Shown here piece after piece: positions 1 through 14,100 of a stretch of 64,000 nucleotides of DNA. The number at the start of each line of letters is the position of its first letter. The first letter of the stretch is position 1. The notes below the pieces were generated by a model. It was not told where the DNA came from. It did no database searches and saw nothing but the letters and a program-made list of their open reading frames with translations. The stretch is from Antedon mediterranea. Its lineage: Eukaryota > Echinodermata > Crinoidea > Comatulida > Antedonidae. A program made the position numbers and the translations under genes. The stretch is taken from assembly GCF_964355755.1 (NCBI RefSeq), contig NC_092673.1:3973001-4037000 (forward strand). Reading direction: 5' to 3'.

Positions 1-223
1 CTTTCTCTTTGGCAAACTGAAATAAGACAAATTATATAACAATATATAGTATATACAGTATATCTATCAATGAATTTCTATATTTTACTGCTATTAGTAG
101 CCTAATATTGGGAATAGACTGTATTACTATTAATAGGTTTTTTGCAGGATGAGCTCTCAAAAAATTTTGCTGCAGTATCTCAGGGTTTTTACTTAATGTT
201 ACTTAAATGTAATAGTCACATAC

Positions 224-315
224 TTGAATAACCTCTGCAACATCAGGGTGATTGTGGTCCACTTCATCTATATGCTCTCCAAGAATTCCTCCATATAAAA
301 TGCTGCTTTGCATAA
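224..315 (-). CDS. candidate internal or first coding exon, unidentified gene
   Basis: On the minus strand a 92-base open segment lies between an acceptor-like CAG (316-318) and a GTATGT donor (218-223). It can read from an ATG at 313 as MQSSILYGGILGEHIDEVDH followed by NHPDVAEVIQ, which is compositionally protein-like (no low complexity, balanced residues). I do not recognise the family. It lies 3' of the WDR6 stop on the same strand, so it would belong to a separate gene continuing past base 1. No partner exon could be joined in 1-223, so this is a weak call. Confidence 0.35.
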
Positions 316-1157
316 CTGAAATACAATGAGATATAATTAAACAAAAAGTTACAATATTAAAATAATTGAAACAAGAAAAAAAAAACATTATTTAGGCCTA
401 GGCCTAGGCTATAATGACAATGTGGATGTAAAGTTTCCTATCAGCACAGACTTCACTGTTTTATGTTGGCACTAATGATTGTGGGCATCCAATTTATATC
501 ATAGTACTGTACTATAATAATTGAATAATTGATATATGATTAACCATGATTGTTCAAATTTCAAATTGCGCAAATCGTTCAACAATCCATTTGCAACAAA
601 CAAAAGCATTATCCATCACAAACAATACATAATATAGGCTACACTCAATCTATTTACCGTACTTACATAGTCAGTTAGGCCGAGGCCTGAGCTTAGTTGT
701 TGGATAGCTTACCTACTAATCAGATACTAGGGTAGGCCTCGGACACTCAAGATTACCGCTAGTATATTAGGTCTAGGCCCTGGCATATACTAGGAAAAAT
801 TATAAGGAAGTGATCCAAGAAGTTACAGTACTTCTTTTCTAGACTTAATTAATATTCTATAATGACACTTAGTGGATACAAAAAAATCACAACTTGTTAA
901 TTACCTCTAAATAATGAACACAACAAATAAATAATGAGGTTATGCCTCAAATAGGTAATAAACATCTTATATAAGCATGATCTGCCAGGCTCTAGGCCTA
1001 GTTTTTTGGATGAATGTACTGGTATAAATGAATTGCTGACATATTGAGGGCGCTTTATAAAGTAACTTCTATCCCATAATTCCTACCAAAATGTTACACA
1101 TATTTTGCCAAAGTGGTTACATTGCTAACATATTGAGGGCGCCTTTTCTCTGACTCA
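316..1157. other. intergenic, no gene seen
   Basis: AT-rich spacer with several copies of the short GGCCTAGGCC-type motif seen across the window. Minus-strand donor-like sites (near 714 and 901) could belong to noncoding 5' exons of the candidate gene at 224-315, but nothing decides this. A GACATATTGAGGGCGC-like phrase appears at about 1037 and again, slightly changed, at about 1128. Confidence 0.4.
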
Positions 1158-1651
1158 ATTGTCGTATTCGATTGGAGAACTTTCCTCGTCACAACGTAAA
1201 GATTCGTTGAGTACTTTTTGTATTCGAATTGTAAATTTGTGCTCAACAGAAAGTCATTCGAATAGAAAACGTTGACAACGAAAGCTTTTTCGTTAAGAAC
1301 AATCTCAACGCTCAAAATACTCCGTTAAAGAAGTACTCAACGGAAAAACTACTCAACGGTACACTCGAATACGACGAATTATATCTATGAATTTCAAAAT
1401 GTTACACAGTTTTAGACGGAGAGGTATAGGTTTAGGTTTTTTATATTTTTTATATTATAGTAAAGATTCGTTGAGTACTTTTTGTATTCGAATTGTAAAT
1501 TTGTGCTCAACAGAAAGTCATTCGAATAGGAAACGTTGACAACGAAAGCTTTTTCGTTAAGAACAATCTCAACGCTCAAAATACTCCGTTAAAGAAGTAC
1601 TCAACGGCAAAACTGTACTCAACGGTGAAAGTCTAAATCGAATACGACAAT
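1158..1651. repeat. short inverted-repeat element with internal duplication
   Basis: The ends carry ATTGTCGTATTCGATT (1158-1173) and its approximate reverse complement (1635-1651). Inside, a segment of about 165 bp starting GTAAAGATTCGTTGAG is present twice in direct orientation, from about 1196 and from about 1461, nearly identical. Both copies are rich in CTCAACGG/CGTTGAG pairs that can form hairpins. No coding potential. It looks like a non-autonomous DNA element that suffered an internal duplication. Confidence 0.6.
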
Positions 1652-2046
1652 ATAAATGCGACTACAAGAACTATTCAGTGACAAAAAAGATTACTCTCAT
1701 TTTATGCAGTTAAAATATTTTATTCAATTTAAAGCATACTTTTGTTATTACTGTATTTTATTTACAAAATATATAGTTACCTTTCATTATTCACAAATTA
1801 TCTTACCAATGTTTTAAAAGTGTATTGTATAAAAGCAAGGAGCATCTTTATTTGCCTTTTTCTAGAAACTGCCTGTTAAAAAAGTAATGTATGCTGAGAG
1901 GTCCAAGTCTGCATCTGTTTCAAGGCTGGCCTAACTTTGTAGAGTACATAAACTTATACTGACCCAGATCGTAAGTGTAAATTGGGTCAAAGTGAGCCGC
2001 CGACAACTACATACCAATTTCAGATTATCATAAAATAAATATTACA

Positions 2047-2052
2047 TTTATT
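2047..2052 (-). promoter_or_regulatory. likely WDR6 polyadenylation signal
   Basis: The minus strand reads AATAAA here, about 95 bases after the WDR6 stop codon at 2146-2148. It is the first canonical signal downstream of the stop in an otherwise noncoding tract. Confidence 0.4.
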
Positions 2053-2145
2053 ATTTTTACTAATATAAATAACAGAATCAAATAAGCATATCTGCACTTA
2101 TTTATCAATATTAAAATTGTTATTCAAATTGTTTCCAGATTAAAA

Positions 2146-5100
2146 TCATTCGTCCACCTTGCTAGAGGTACTAAGCAGCTGAAAGCCTTGTCCATGAAGT
2201 AATATATAAACCTTTTCTCTGTAAAATAAAATACAAAAATGTACAGCTATTTGCAAGTACAGATAAAACGTAAAAACAGCAGATCCTTTTTTTCTAATAT
2301 TTTAAAAAGTGTTAAGTATCTTTACTCACCCTATTATGGTTACATTTAAGCCTGATGTATCTGCAACATGTGTAAATTCCGAACCAATAAGTTTCATCTA
2401 ATAAATATATAAAATAATTATTTAAAATGCTACCAATGAACTCGCCTCATAGGTTATAGATAGGATAGCACATTCAATATTAGAGCTTCGGTACCAACAC
2501 AAGAGGGTGCTATTATACAGATATTGACTGCTTAGAGGTTAAATATAAGATTTGACATCCCCGAGGGAATGATATTAAGTTCGAGGGAATATAGGCCTAT
2601 ATTTCCCAAAGCGCCAGCTGAGGGAAATATATATTCCCCGAGAACTTAATATCATTCCCGAGGGGATGTCAAATCTTATATTTAACCGATATAAAAGGCA
2701 ATATCTGTTATATTATATAGCCAACAACAAGTCTGCTGGGTTGGGTGAAGCTAGGAGGCCTCCTTCCTATAGTATTTGTATTGTATTTAAACAAGCCTGC
2801 CTAGACACCTTACCTTGCGAAGAATAATATACAGATAATTACTAATTAATGATTCCTTGGCAATAAAATATTCACTTAGGCCTAGGTCGTTGAAATTAAC
2901 AGAAGAATTTCCATCAATAAGCCTATTAAAAATAATAATATTATAATCAGGTAGGACTAGGCCTAGGCCGAATAAACAATTCGTCTTCTTCTCGATCTTC
3001 GAGGAGCCGAATCACCGGATGTTCAGCGCGTACTAGTTGCTAAGTTACTACCGTGAGTATTGACCAATCACAAACGGTGTTTCATCACATTTAGGGTGGA
3101 CTAATAACAAATGAGGGCGCTATGTATGCATAGTTTAAATAGTTTAGATGATTAATTTCTTCAAGCAAGCTACAATGGCGCAGCGGTTGGAGCGTTGTCT
3201 TGCGATGGAGTGACAATTCCACCCGAGTTCAAGATCGAGTAGATGACTTTTGTTTATTTATCGGCAACGCGAGTGTTGGTACACGAAAATTACACAGTCA
3301 ATATCATCGTACTCGAGAATCTATATGTTTAATGACAGGAGACACGATAATTACGCGAAAATTACACAGTCAATATCATCGTTCTCGAGGATATATACGA
3401 TTTACGATCCTCGCAGCGGTAGTCATGTGATGCAGTTTCAACCAATCACGTTCGCGTATTTACATAGGCTATGTAATATATAAATATATTTCCTAATACT
3501 GAGTGCACAGTTTAACCGCATTTTACCAGTGTTAATAATGGAATTACATATTTTAAATTTGAACACTTACTTTATTGTGATTTATTTTCCAACTATTGAG
3601 ACGTTGATCTATAGACGATGATAACAAATTGTGTTTATCTAGAAACTTCACACCTAAAATAAGTTAAAAACAAATTATTTAGAAGAAATTGACATGAAAT
3701 GGTGGATAGATAAAAGTATTTACAATTTAGACTTACATTTATAAGGACAAATCTCTCACCTGAGATTAGGGTTGCATGGGCTGAAGGAATACTAAAAGAA
3801 TCACCCACATCAAATTTGATGTGTCCATTTTCTTGAATTCTGACCTTCAATATGGTAACATGAATTGCATTATCATCACCACCACTTGCTAATAAATAAT
3901 CAGAGCCTGAAAAAAATAAATGTTGATGTATATATTCAGGATTTTAAAGGCAAGCATTTTGCTAAAACTGAAATAATCACACGGTTATTTTTTTATAAAA
4001 ATCATTACCTGTATTTACAATGTCCATTGTATTGATTCCGGATTGATGTATTCTCTTTGTAAAGAGTGGTTTATGATTTTCTTCAATACCTGATGCACCT
4101 GTTATATCTACATCTTCCTTAATTTGAACACTGCTGCTACTACCAGCAGACATTGCTTTTTCTAAATGCCTTTCAGCATGTTCAGAACTCTCTGGATTCA
4201 TTAATTCATCTTTAGTTAATTTATGCAAATTAAAATTAGATTCTAATCCTTTACAAGAAATGTCATCTTTTGAAGAACAAGAATCTTCTGAATAAAATTT
4301 ATCCTCATTTGATCTTTGACATTTGTCAACACCAGAATGGTAGGTATAAATTAAGTTGGTGATGTCCCACAATGCAACTCTTCCATCTGTCCCAGCTGAG
4401 CAGACGACTACCGCATTGCCTTCTGGGAGTTTGTGAATGATTTGAGTTAGAGACAGTAGACAAACATTATGCCAAGAGGATGACCATATATTTATGAATG
4501 TCTTGTGAACTTCACTGAAGTTAAATAATCTATAAAACAACATAAAGACACCAAAATTATAACTTTGGTCAATATGGGTTATTTCTTAACAATTATTCTA
4601 TTAATAATAAATAAATAATAACTATTAAAAATTAAGATATCTATTATAAAGGAAAATATCTCTATTACTCTCTCTATTAATAGTGATATCTCTAAAAAAA
4701 GAATTATTTTTTTCAAATTAAGATTATTTCTGAATTTAAAAACAATTAAACAAACAAATGTTACCGTATAAATCCGTCAGATGCTGCTATAGTTAGAAAT
4801 TGATTGTAATGTGGAAGGGATTTATCTACGTCTTGTGCGGACGTAACTTGAAGCGCCATGTAGCGTGTATCTGGGTCCAATGGTTGTCTCTGTCTCATTC
4901 GTTTGCGTCTTTGCTTAGCATCCAGCGTGCCATACGACGCAAGAAGGGATACAGTACAGGCAGATTCCAGGTTTTCCTGTCAATACATATAATAGTTAGG
5001 GATGTTAGGAAATGTCACCTCACTCAATAGAGTTGGTAAATTACATAAGGAATTATATGCGAGAAGGCTTGAGTTCAAGACCTGTTTGTGTTGTATTGTC

Positions 5101-8100
5101 TGTGTACTTTGACAATATGCTTTATTTTTGTTTTAAACTTTGGATAGTATTTTCTGCAGAATTGTCTTCTTGTGTGCACTGAATGCTTGTCAGTATACCG
5201 TAAAGGGGAGTCCCGTGTTCTCTGAACGTAAAAGAATGAGCTGTTAGGAGCTCATTGTACTAAGCCTCGGCATTATGTGGTAGAACGTAGGGGAATGAGC
5301 TGTTAGGAGCTCATTGTACTAAGCCTCGGCATGTATGTGGTAGGGTGGCCAGTTCCTTTCCACGCCGCCTATTTTTCTCCCTAGTATTTTCAACCAGGTA
5401 CTCATTTACAGCTGAGTGGACTGGGAGTTGTCGGGAATTGAACCCGGGTCTATCTGTATGACAGTCAAGTGTCCTAATCAACTAACTAATTTTCTTATAA
5501 GCTCCTCTTTTCTGCTCCAAATTCCTCTATTATTTATTATCATTTACAAAAGTAAACAAATATGAAAAGAAAATCAAACTTACTGCATTATCCTTTATAA
5601 CAAGTCTCCAACATTTGATGCTGCATCTACCTCCAACAGAAAATAACAATTTCTCCGCTTCTTCTCTTTTATTCTGGCATTCATGCTTCTTTATCCCATG
5701 GCTATAATGCGATTCACAGATAGCAAGGTCTCTAACACTAGAAATATGGTCTTGTAATGTTTTTATAACTACTGCTTTAGATGTTTTGCCTATTCAAATA
5801 TTAAGGAAAGAAGTAGTGAAATGAAAATGAATTGGGGAACAATGAATCTTTGGAACACGTTGAAAACTGAACAATTCTTCAGGAACTTCACGTAATGATC
5901 CTTCCGCAATGAATCAATGTGAAAAAGCAGCCATCAGAAGCAACAAGATGCATCTTCCGTCTCAAGGAGGACCGATGATAGCTTATGAAGATGACATAAT
6001 AATGTTAACGTTCTTTCTTAACTAGATAGTTAGCATGCCTGTACAATTTTCATTTATAGTGTTTTATACTCTACTATGCAAGGCTGACACTGAATTTATT
6101 TGTCTGGTTAATGTAATGTCTAAAAGTGAGAACTATATTATATATCATTTTTTTTGCCAAGCAAATTTAAAAAGGATACAATCGACAGCTACAATTTTGA
6201 CCATTGTATCTTCACTCCCAGTGGCCATGAGAAGGTAACCAATACCTAAAATGCAAATATTAATGATAATGACTATCTGTATACAATTCTTTATGTTTAA
6301 ACCAGTAATAAATATGTATGTATTTTTTAATGACTGGTTTAACATAAATAATTGTAAACAGATAGTTATTTTAATACTCAATGGCAATACCAAGTTTACA
6401 AACTAAAATGTGCACATTACTTTTTGAATAAGAATATAAATAAATAAAATACCTTTTACATTGATTCTTTCAAGAAACTTAGCACATGTCAACTCCCTTC
6501 CATGTAGACTATCCTACAATTAATGAAAATAAATGGGGCGTCAACATGGGTTTTGTATGGTGAGCCCCAGTGTGTGTAAACTTCAGAATTTTGGTAAGCA
6601 ATGCGAAAGGGGTATTATTTGACAAATAAAAGTGTGGCCGAGGAACCATCATTACGTAGCCATAACATCAGCAAGTGTTCGAGACTCACTACATGGTTCT
6701 GGTGGTAGAACAAGTCTGCTCAGATAAGGACTATAAACCGTAGGTCCAGTGTACACATTTATCTTATGTGCACTTTAAATATTCTAGCACATCTTTCGAG
6801 ATGAGTAGTGAGTTACCTTAATGTACTAGTATATCACAGCCACTGATCATAACTGGGCCCTCTGGGAGACCAGTCTGAAGAGGTTACCCAGTATATATAA
6901 AATATTTCAAATCGATTCCATAATATATTAAGCAAACCTTAAGAATAAGTTGCTTCTGTAATCCTGTCTGTTTACATAAGAATACATCTCTGGCTTTAAT
7001 AAAGGCAAAGCAAGAAATGTTCTCTAGTTCAGCGTATCCCCAGGTTCGATGACCTCCACCGCAATCTACTTGAAATAATGTCTGATTCTGACTGACAGAC
7101 CAAACCACAAAGTGAGTCTAAAACAATATCAGCAAAACAGTTTTACTTTAAATTCTTAAGCTCTGTCTACTCTATCAAAAGTGTGATATTCCCAAATATG
7201 GTGGTAATATGCCCAAATATGGTAGTGATATGACATCATCATGTCCATATATGGGCACATCACATTTTTTTGTCAAACATTAAATTTGATAGTGTAGACA
7301 GAGCTGTAAATACCGGAAATATAACATATAAATACAAATAAAAGTCCATAACATTATCATGGGCCCTAGCTATGAATGAAAATGAATAAATAAATACTTC
7401 TCTTACTAAACAAAAGGACGAACGAAAGGAAAAAACCATTAACATTTTTTTTTTAATAAACTAAACAAGTACTTACTGTATGGAATCCCAGAACTTGCAT
7501 TTCACCATTTTCTTTAATGAGTATTTTTTCAATCCATTCAAAACCTTTGTAAACCTTATTAGTGTTCATAACTTGTAAGAAATTATCGTGGAACTGATAT
7601 TCTTTATACGTGCCATCTCGTCCGGTACTATATACGTTGTTGTTATGGCAACAAATGTCAGTTACCCCTACTTTACCGTGAACCCCTCGTAGCGTAGTAA
7701 CAGGCTGAATTGGCTGAAGCACAAAAAAAAAAACATTGTATTGTATTGGAGGGGGAATAACTAGTTCAAATTAATTCATCTACATTCCACTTTTCATAAA
7801 GATATTGTCCCCTGAAAAATAATTTTTCTTAATTTTGTTGTTGAATATGTCACTCTAATGTCACATAATAGTTATTCACTTTGACCAAATATTGGATTGA
7901 GAAAAAATATTTACCTGAAAAAAATAGTAAAATTGTCTGTCAGTGTCAGACAATTGGTTTTTTTTTGGTCTTTTTATAAGTGAAAACATTATTTGATTTT
8001 GATTTTTTTTCTATGGAAGTGATTATCTTTATAAAAACTACAAAATGACCTATTCAAAGTTTTAATGAATCTTTATTTTTCAAGTTTCTGGGGAACATAT

Positions 8101-11100
8101 ACAATACATCTTTAATACCTCAGTGTTGCTATCAACTGGATAGGGGAAGTGATGCAGTGAACCACGTTTGTCTCCGCACAAGATTCCCCTTCCGTACGGA
8201 AGCACAGCAGCTGTGGTAATCCAGCGTTGCCTTGATTCAGGAAGGAAGAACATCATGGATTTTGCAGCTGTCAGCTCATTTTCAGTCATACAGACATTCC
8301 ATAAAATCTGATAACAAACAAAATGCACATGTACAGTATAGTAATATTATTATTGAGGAAACACCTTCATAACCAAACAGGTGTCCCTGTAATCCCTTGA
8401 ATAGGGGTGTCCAAAGGGGGAGGATCTACCAGAACCAAACTGGCCTCCAACAACACACCACTAGAACAAAGCATCCTGGTAATAGGGGTATCCCTTGAAT
8501 AGGGTTGTCCAAAGGGGGAGGATCTACCAGAACCAAACTGGCCTCCAACAACACACCACTAGAACAAAGCGTCCTGGTAATAGGGGTAACCCTTGAATAG
8601 GGTTGTCCAAAGGGGGAAGATCTACCAGAACCAAACTGGCCTCTAACAACACACCACTAGAACATTTATGGACTCAGCAGCAGCAACATAGAATAACCTC
8701 AAATATGGTGAGAACTAAAGGGGCTAATCTACTTTTCTTTAATGAATGGTGTACAAAGTTGTACACTCAGGTATTTAAATAATAACATTATGTAGACCTA
8801 TGTATGAAGACAAACAAAATTTAAAATGTAGAATTGAAGTATTGGATGTGCATTTTGGTGTTTGGGACCAATAGCTTAATGTCTCATCTGTCAGATGTGG
8901 CAATGAGAGGACAATGATGGGTCTCACAACGTATCATTAGGAATTTGAACTGGACATGTTCTCTAGCCTAGACTAGAAAAATATGCCTTGGCCTACAAAC
9001 AAAGAAACAGTGTTATGTATAGAACATGTATATTCATATCACTGAACTCAAACACTTTGACTCACCAGTCGGCCCTCTGGTCCAGATGATACAAGCTTTT
9101 GATCATCAGCCCAACACAACCCAAGAACCTTGCTTTCAAATGCATTGGATAATTGCACATACTTGGGAGAACCTGTAAGGAATTTAAATGCAATTATTTT
9201 TTATTTTATTGTTTTAATAAAGGTATAAAGACATCGAAAAGGCGAGTATAATGTACACGCCTCCTGCAGGATTGGACATATGATGGTATAATCATTGCAA
9301 AATGGTGAATATGCTGAAACCATGATTAGTATGGCAGTGTATATAATTAATGTTATGATTGCTTACTTAGATGCACTATTTTAATGTCTCCGTGGATGTT
9401 ACCCAAGGCAACCAAGTGATGAGACGGTGACAAGGAAGTGATTCCATATGACCTAAATCTTGCATCATGGGTAATTATTCTCCATAACTTGGTCTTCAGT
9501 TGGTAACCCAATAAGTATCTAAAAAAAGATATGAGAAATTAAAATTAAGTCATTTTAAAATTCTAATATTTTTTACTAACAGTTACTAAAGATCTCTTTT
9601 AACACCCTAGTACAAGGAAATTAGTATAAAACATCTCAAAGACTCTTTACACAATTTCATATGTTGAGGTTGTCTTGGAATTTTATCAAGTTGTTGAACT
9701 TAAGGTCCAGGTGGAAACCTTGCCTTCTGTTTTAACAGACTTGTGGATTTGAAAATTTTTCGGGTGGCCATCGATAAAAACTGAAAATTATTTTTCAGAA
9801 TTCGACAACTTGGACAAATGACGTAATGTGTAATTCACATCCTCGCAAATCGAAAGCCTTGTAATAAACCATCTATAAGTCTAATCTAAACATACCCAGC
9901 ATTTGTCATTGTGATAACTTCAGCGTTGTTAGTTAACATAACAGTTCTTGCAAAATCATTCTTATCAAACCCATTATGAGTCTGAACGTAGTGTTGTAGA
10001 TGAATGCCCTCAACTGCTGCTAACTCTACATATACAAAATAAAGAACAGCAATATATCACTTTTAATCCTATATTTAATAGCCTAAACTGAATGACTATC
10101 TTTATTCAGAGAGTATTATAATGAGTCAATCAGGTTAAGCTAGCATTTGCCATTCAGTTTTTAGATTAAAGCCCTGTCTACACTATCAAACTTTATGTGA
10201 CAACAAAATTTGATGTGCCCATATGTGGACATGATGATGTCATATCACTACCATATTTTGGGCACATCACTACCATATTTGAGCACATCACACTTTTTTT
10301 TGTCAAACTAGTTTGATAGTGTAGAAAGAGCAAGAACTATTCACTGTCTTAGTATAGTAGGCCATGTGTGCATAAATGCAAACAAACGTTTCTTCGGTGC
10401 TCTTATCAAAATTGGCTGATGTGGTAAAATAAAAGTTCATGCATCTAGGACCATAATATAAATTTCTTTACGTTTCAGAACTGCTTCTGTGCTTTGTCAC
10501 TTACCATTGTGCGATTCACTATCCAAATACCATAGTCGTATACTGCTATCCCCACCACCAGTTGCCTAACAAAATACAATAAAGAGGCACATTCTTTTCT
10601 GTGTTAATAATATATCTTGCATGTGAAAACTATCTAATAAGCAAACCTGTCACTATATGGCATAATTAAAGAACAGATTGAAATAATAATTTAGTATAAA
10701 AGTAATAATTTAGTAGTAAGATTAGTCAAAATTAACAAAAAATGTTTGAAATTTGAATTGAAATTGAACTTACAATCATTGTTTCTTCTTTGTTGACTGC
10801 TAAACTCCAAATACTTCGACCCTAAAAGGTAAAACATTTAAAAAAATTTTATTCCAAATTATCTAACATGTTTACATTGTTTGCTAACTAATTGACAAGC
10901 ACTTACTAAAGGAATGAAGAAAAACAAAAACAAAAATGCACAAAAAAAAGTTTTTCACTCATTCATCAAGTTCGCTAACCTTATGACCTTTGAACTTATG
11001 TAGAATTTTCCCCTCATAGTTCCACACAATACAAGTTGCATCCTAATATAAAAGAACAAAATATGAATACACCATACAAAAATGTACATACAAAATTATC

Positions 11101-14100
11101 ACTGTCAAGATAACTTTTTGTATCGATTTATTCTTACATACCTCTCCTATGCTAATTATGTTTTTACTGAGCAGTCGGGCAGCCCACACTCTAGCGCTAT
11201 GGCCATACATCACTAGCTTTGCATCGTTCAACACTGGACTGGATGGACAATCCAGCGATTCAACTGGCCATAATCTGATACTGCGATCATCTGACACAGA
11301 ACATAGAATTTTATGAGTGAAGCTGTATTGGACATTGAATATCACACCCTAAATAAAAACAAATAGTTTTAGTGTAAAGCTCTGTCTACACTATCAAACT
11401 GTAATGTGATTTACCCATATATGGATATGATGATGTCATATCACTACCATATTTGGGTATACCACTACCATATTTGGGCACATCACATTTTTGTTGTCAA
11501 ACTAGTTTGATAGTGTCGACAGAGTTAACAGACAAAGTAGTTTTGGTTAATAATCATATTGCAGTATGAATTGACAACACATTTTGCCTCTTAACTTTAC
11601 TAAACTAAAGGTAAGAACTAGACATGAAACTCGTCACTTTGACGAGTTAGTTATCCGCTCAACAAACGCCACGTGCACGTCATACGTTAGAATATTGCAC
11701 ACAGAAAAATATTAAGGCATTATGACCTGAACTAAAGAATATGATATGTTGTTATTTCTGAATTCTGTTATTTTGTGTCATATACATAGTATACAGAGTA
11801 CAATCTGTAAACATATCACAAACAGTGTAAAATAGGTGAAATTACGGGACCCGTATTTTATTGTAATTTTTAACATCTTGACGGTTTCAAAATGAAATGC
11901 AAAAGTAGAAATTTCAGAATGAAATTATCTCAGCAACAACATATTAACGTGTAGAAGAAATTGGAATACGTGAAATATTGATGCGCGCTCTTTTAAATGT
12001 AATGAAATATAACGCAAAAGATGAAAATACGACTTTTTGTATTTAACTGGCCATATGATAACGTCACAACATTCGATTGGCAAAATTTTCACATGATTTT
12101 GTATCTACTATACAATAGCTTCCTGAAAACGTTTTAATCGTGATTATCACATTTTATTCTTACGAGCTATAACAGATTAAAATTTACTGTAAAGATGAAA
12201 TTAATGACCAACGCAATTTAAATTTTTAGGCATGATGACGTTAAAAAAATTAAAAAATTTTTAATTCATGCAAAAGATAGTTGATTGACCTAGAATATAT
12301 TACAATCGGGGTGAAAATGGACAACGAATAAGTGGAGATGCGCTCTATTAAATGTGATGAGCTATGACGAAAGAGACAAAAATCCTATATTTTATATTCG
12401 CGTGGCCATACGATGACGTCACAATGTTCGGTTAGCCATATTAATGCATGATTCGATATCTACAACTCATCAACTTCCAGAATATGTAATTTAAAAAAAA
12501 GTTCTCCATGTAGTTTAGAATCTATGACTGTTTAAAAATAGGCATAATTTTGACGAATTTTTGAACTTTTTCACCAGAAACGCGTGCAAATTATTTAATT
12601 CGACGTGCTCGTATGACGTAATTTTAAGTCGAAATTGTTTAAAAGTTGGTAACATTACTATAAAAGGCTGAAAAAACATAAATCACGCGAAAAAAATATG
12701 TTTTTAACGCTACGTGTGTACCGTGTGCGTAAAAAGTTTCGCGCGCGTGGGAATTTTTGACATGCTCAAAATGACATGAAACGCATAGAAAGTTGATTAG
12801 AAGTTGATTTTTCGCACTCTAAAATTTTAAACGCGCGTGCGCGCGTAACTTTTTGTGAAACATGCTATTTTTAATCCATAGAAAGTTTGCGCTTGATGTG
12901 ACTTAAATTTTCACAAAGTGTCAAAACAAAATTATGTTTCGTTTTTAGTCTATGATCAATCATTGAAATTCATAAAATCGCGCGTAAGTCACGTTGCGCA
13001 ACTCTGACGTCATTCAAAAATAGGAGGTGCACAAGTTCACGTAAATGTCGATATGTTGACAAAGTTACGATATGTTCTGTTAACACGTTTTAGAGAAACG
13101 CGACGCACAAAAATGACAGAAGGAAAGAAGTATAATACAGAAAAAACTAGATTTGAACTCGTCACGTTGACGAGTTAGGCTATCGCCCAACGCATCGTAA
13201 CACGCACATGTTATTTATTATGCTTAGTCTACTATAGGCTGCACTACAACGATTGTAAAGAACAGCTGGAATACATCAAAATCGTTTAATAAGTGTCAAC
13301 AGTTGACGGTATTAGCATTGTAAACGGTTTAGTTGACGGTTATTTTTTATTTTACACCACTCACGTTTATTCAATTGTTTGAAAATGATGACCTTCTCAA
13401 ATTAAAAAAAAAAGTTCATAAGTCTAAAAAGGAATTATTTTAGTAATAAAATATTGAAAATTGGAAGAAAATTGATAACGTTTACGCGGTATGCGCTCTA
13501 TTGAATGTGACAAACTGTGTCGAAAGAGACAAAATCTCTATATTTTACATTTGTGTGGCCATACGATGACGTCACAACTTCCCAGAGGTAAAAATTTTGC
13601 ATGAATACATATCTACAATATATCTGCTTACATATTAGGTTAAAAAAATTGGGGGTCACCAGACATCCCGGAGAGCTATAATCGATTCAAAATAGGCATA
13701 TTTTTACACAAATTTGCATAAAATTACCAATTTTCAAGCGCACGATTTTTAAAGTTTGACGTGCACGTGTGTCATTATTTTGCATTCATAATTCATCAAA
13801 TATGAAAGAAATATATCATAAAACTATGAAAAACAATAATCAAGCGCAAAAACGGGCTTTCTAGGCTGCGTACGAGCGAAGTGCGCAATAGCGCGCGCGC
13901 AACGCAAATTTTTTTGAAAAATGTGAAATGCTTAAAATGTCCTGAAACGTGTAGAAAGTTGATTAGAAATTGATTTTGAGCATTTTTAACTTTCAAAGCG
14001 CGCGTACGCGCGATTTGACCAATGTTCAAAATTTTGCTGATGATACAGGAAGATGACCCTTGACATGAAGCATGCGTGTGTCAAGTGGTATTTAAAAATA

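Noticed and set aside
1094-1315. 73-codon minus-strand open frame
   Set aside because: Falls within the inverted-repeat element and its duplication; no family resemblance.
3977-4543. Treating the 188-codon open frame as a complete small protein
   Set aside because: It is WDR6 exon 20 with intron sequence at both ends; splice sites and homology define 4009-4529.
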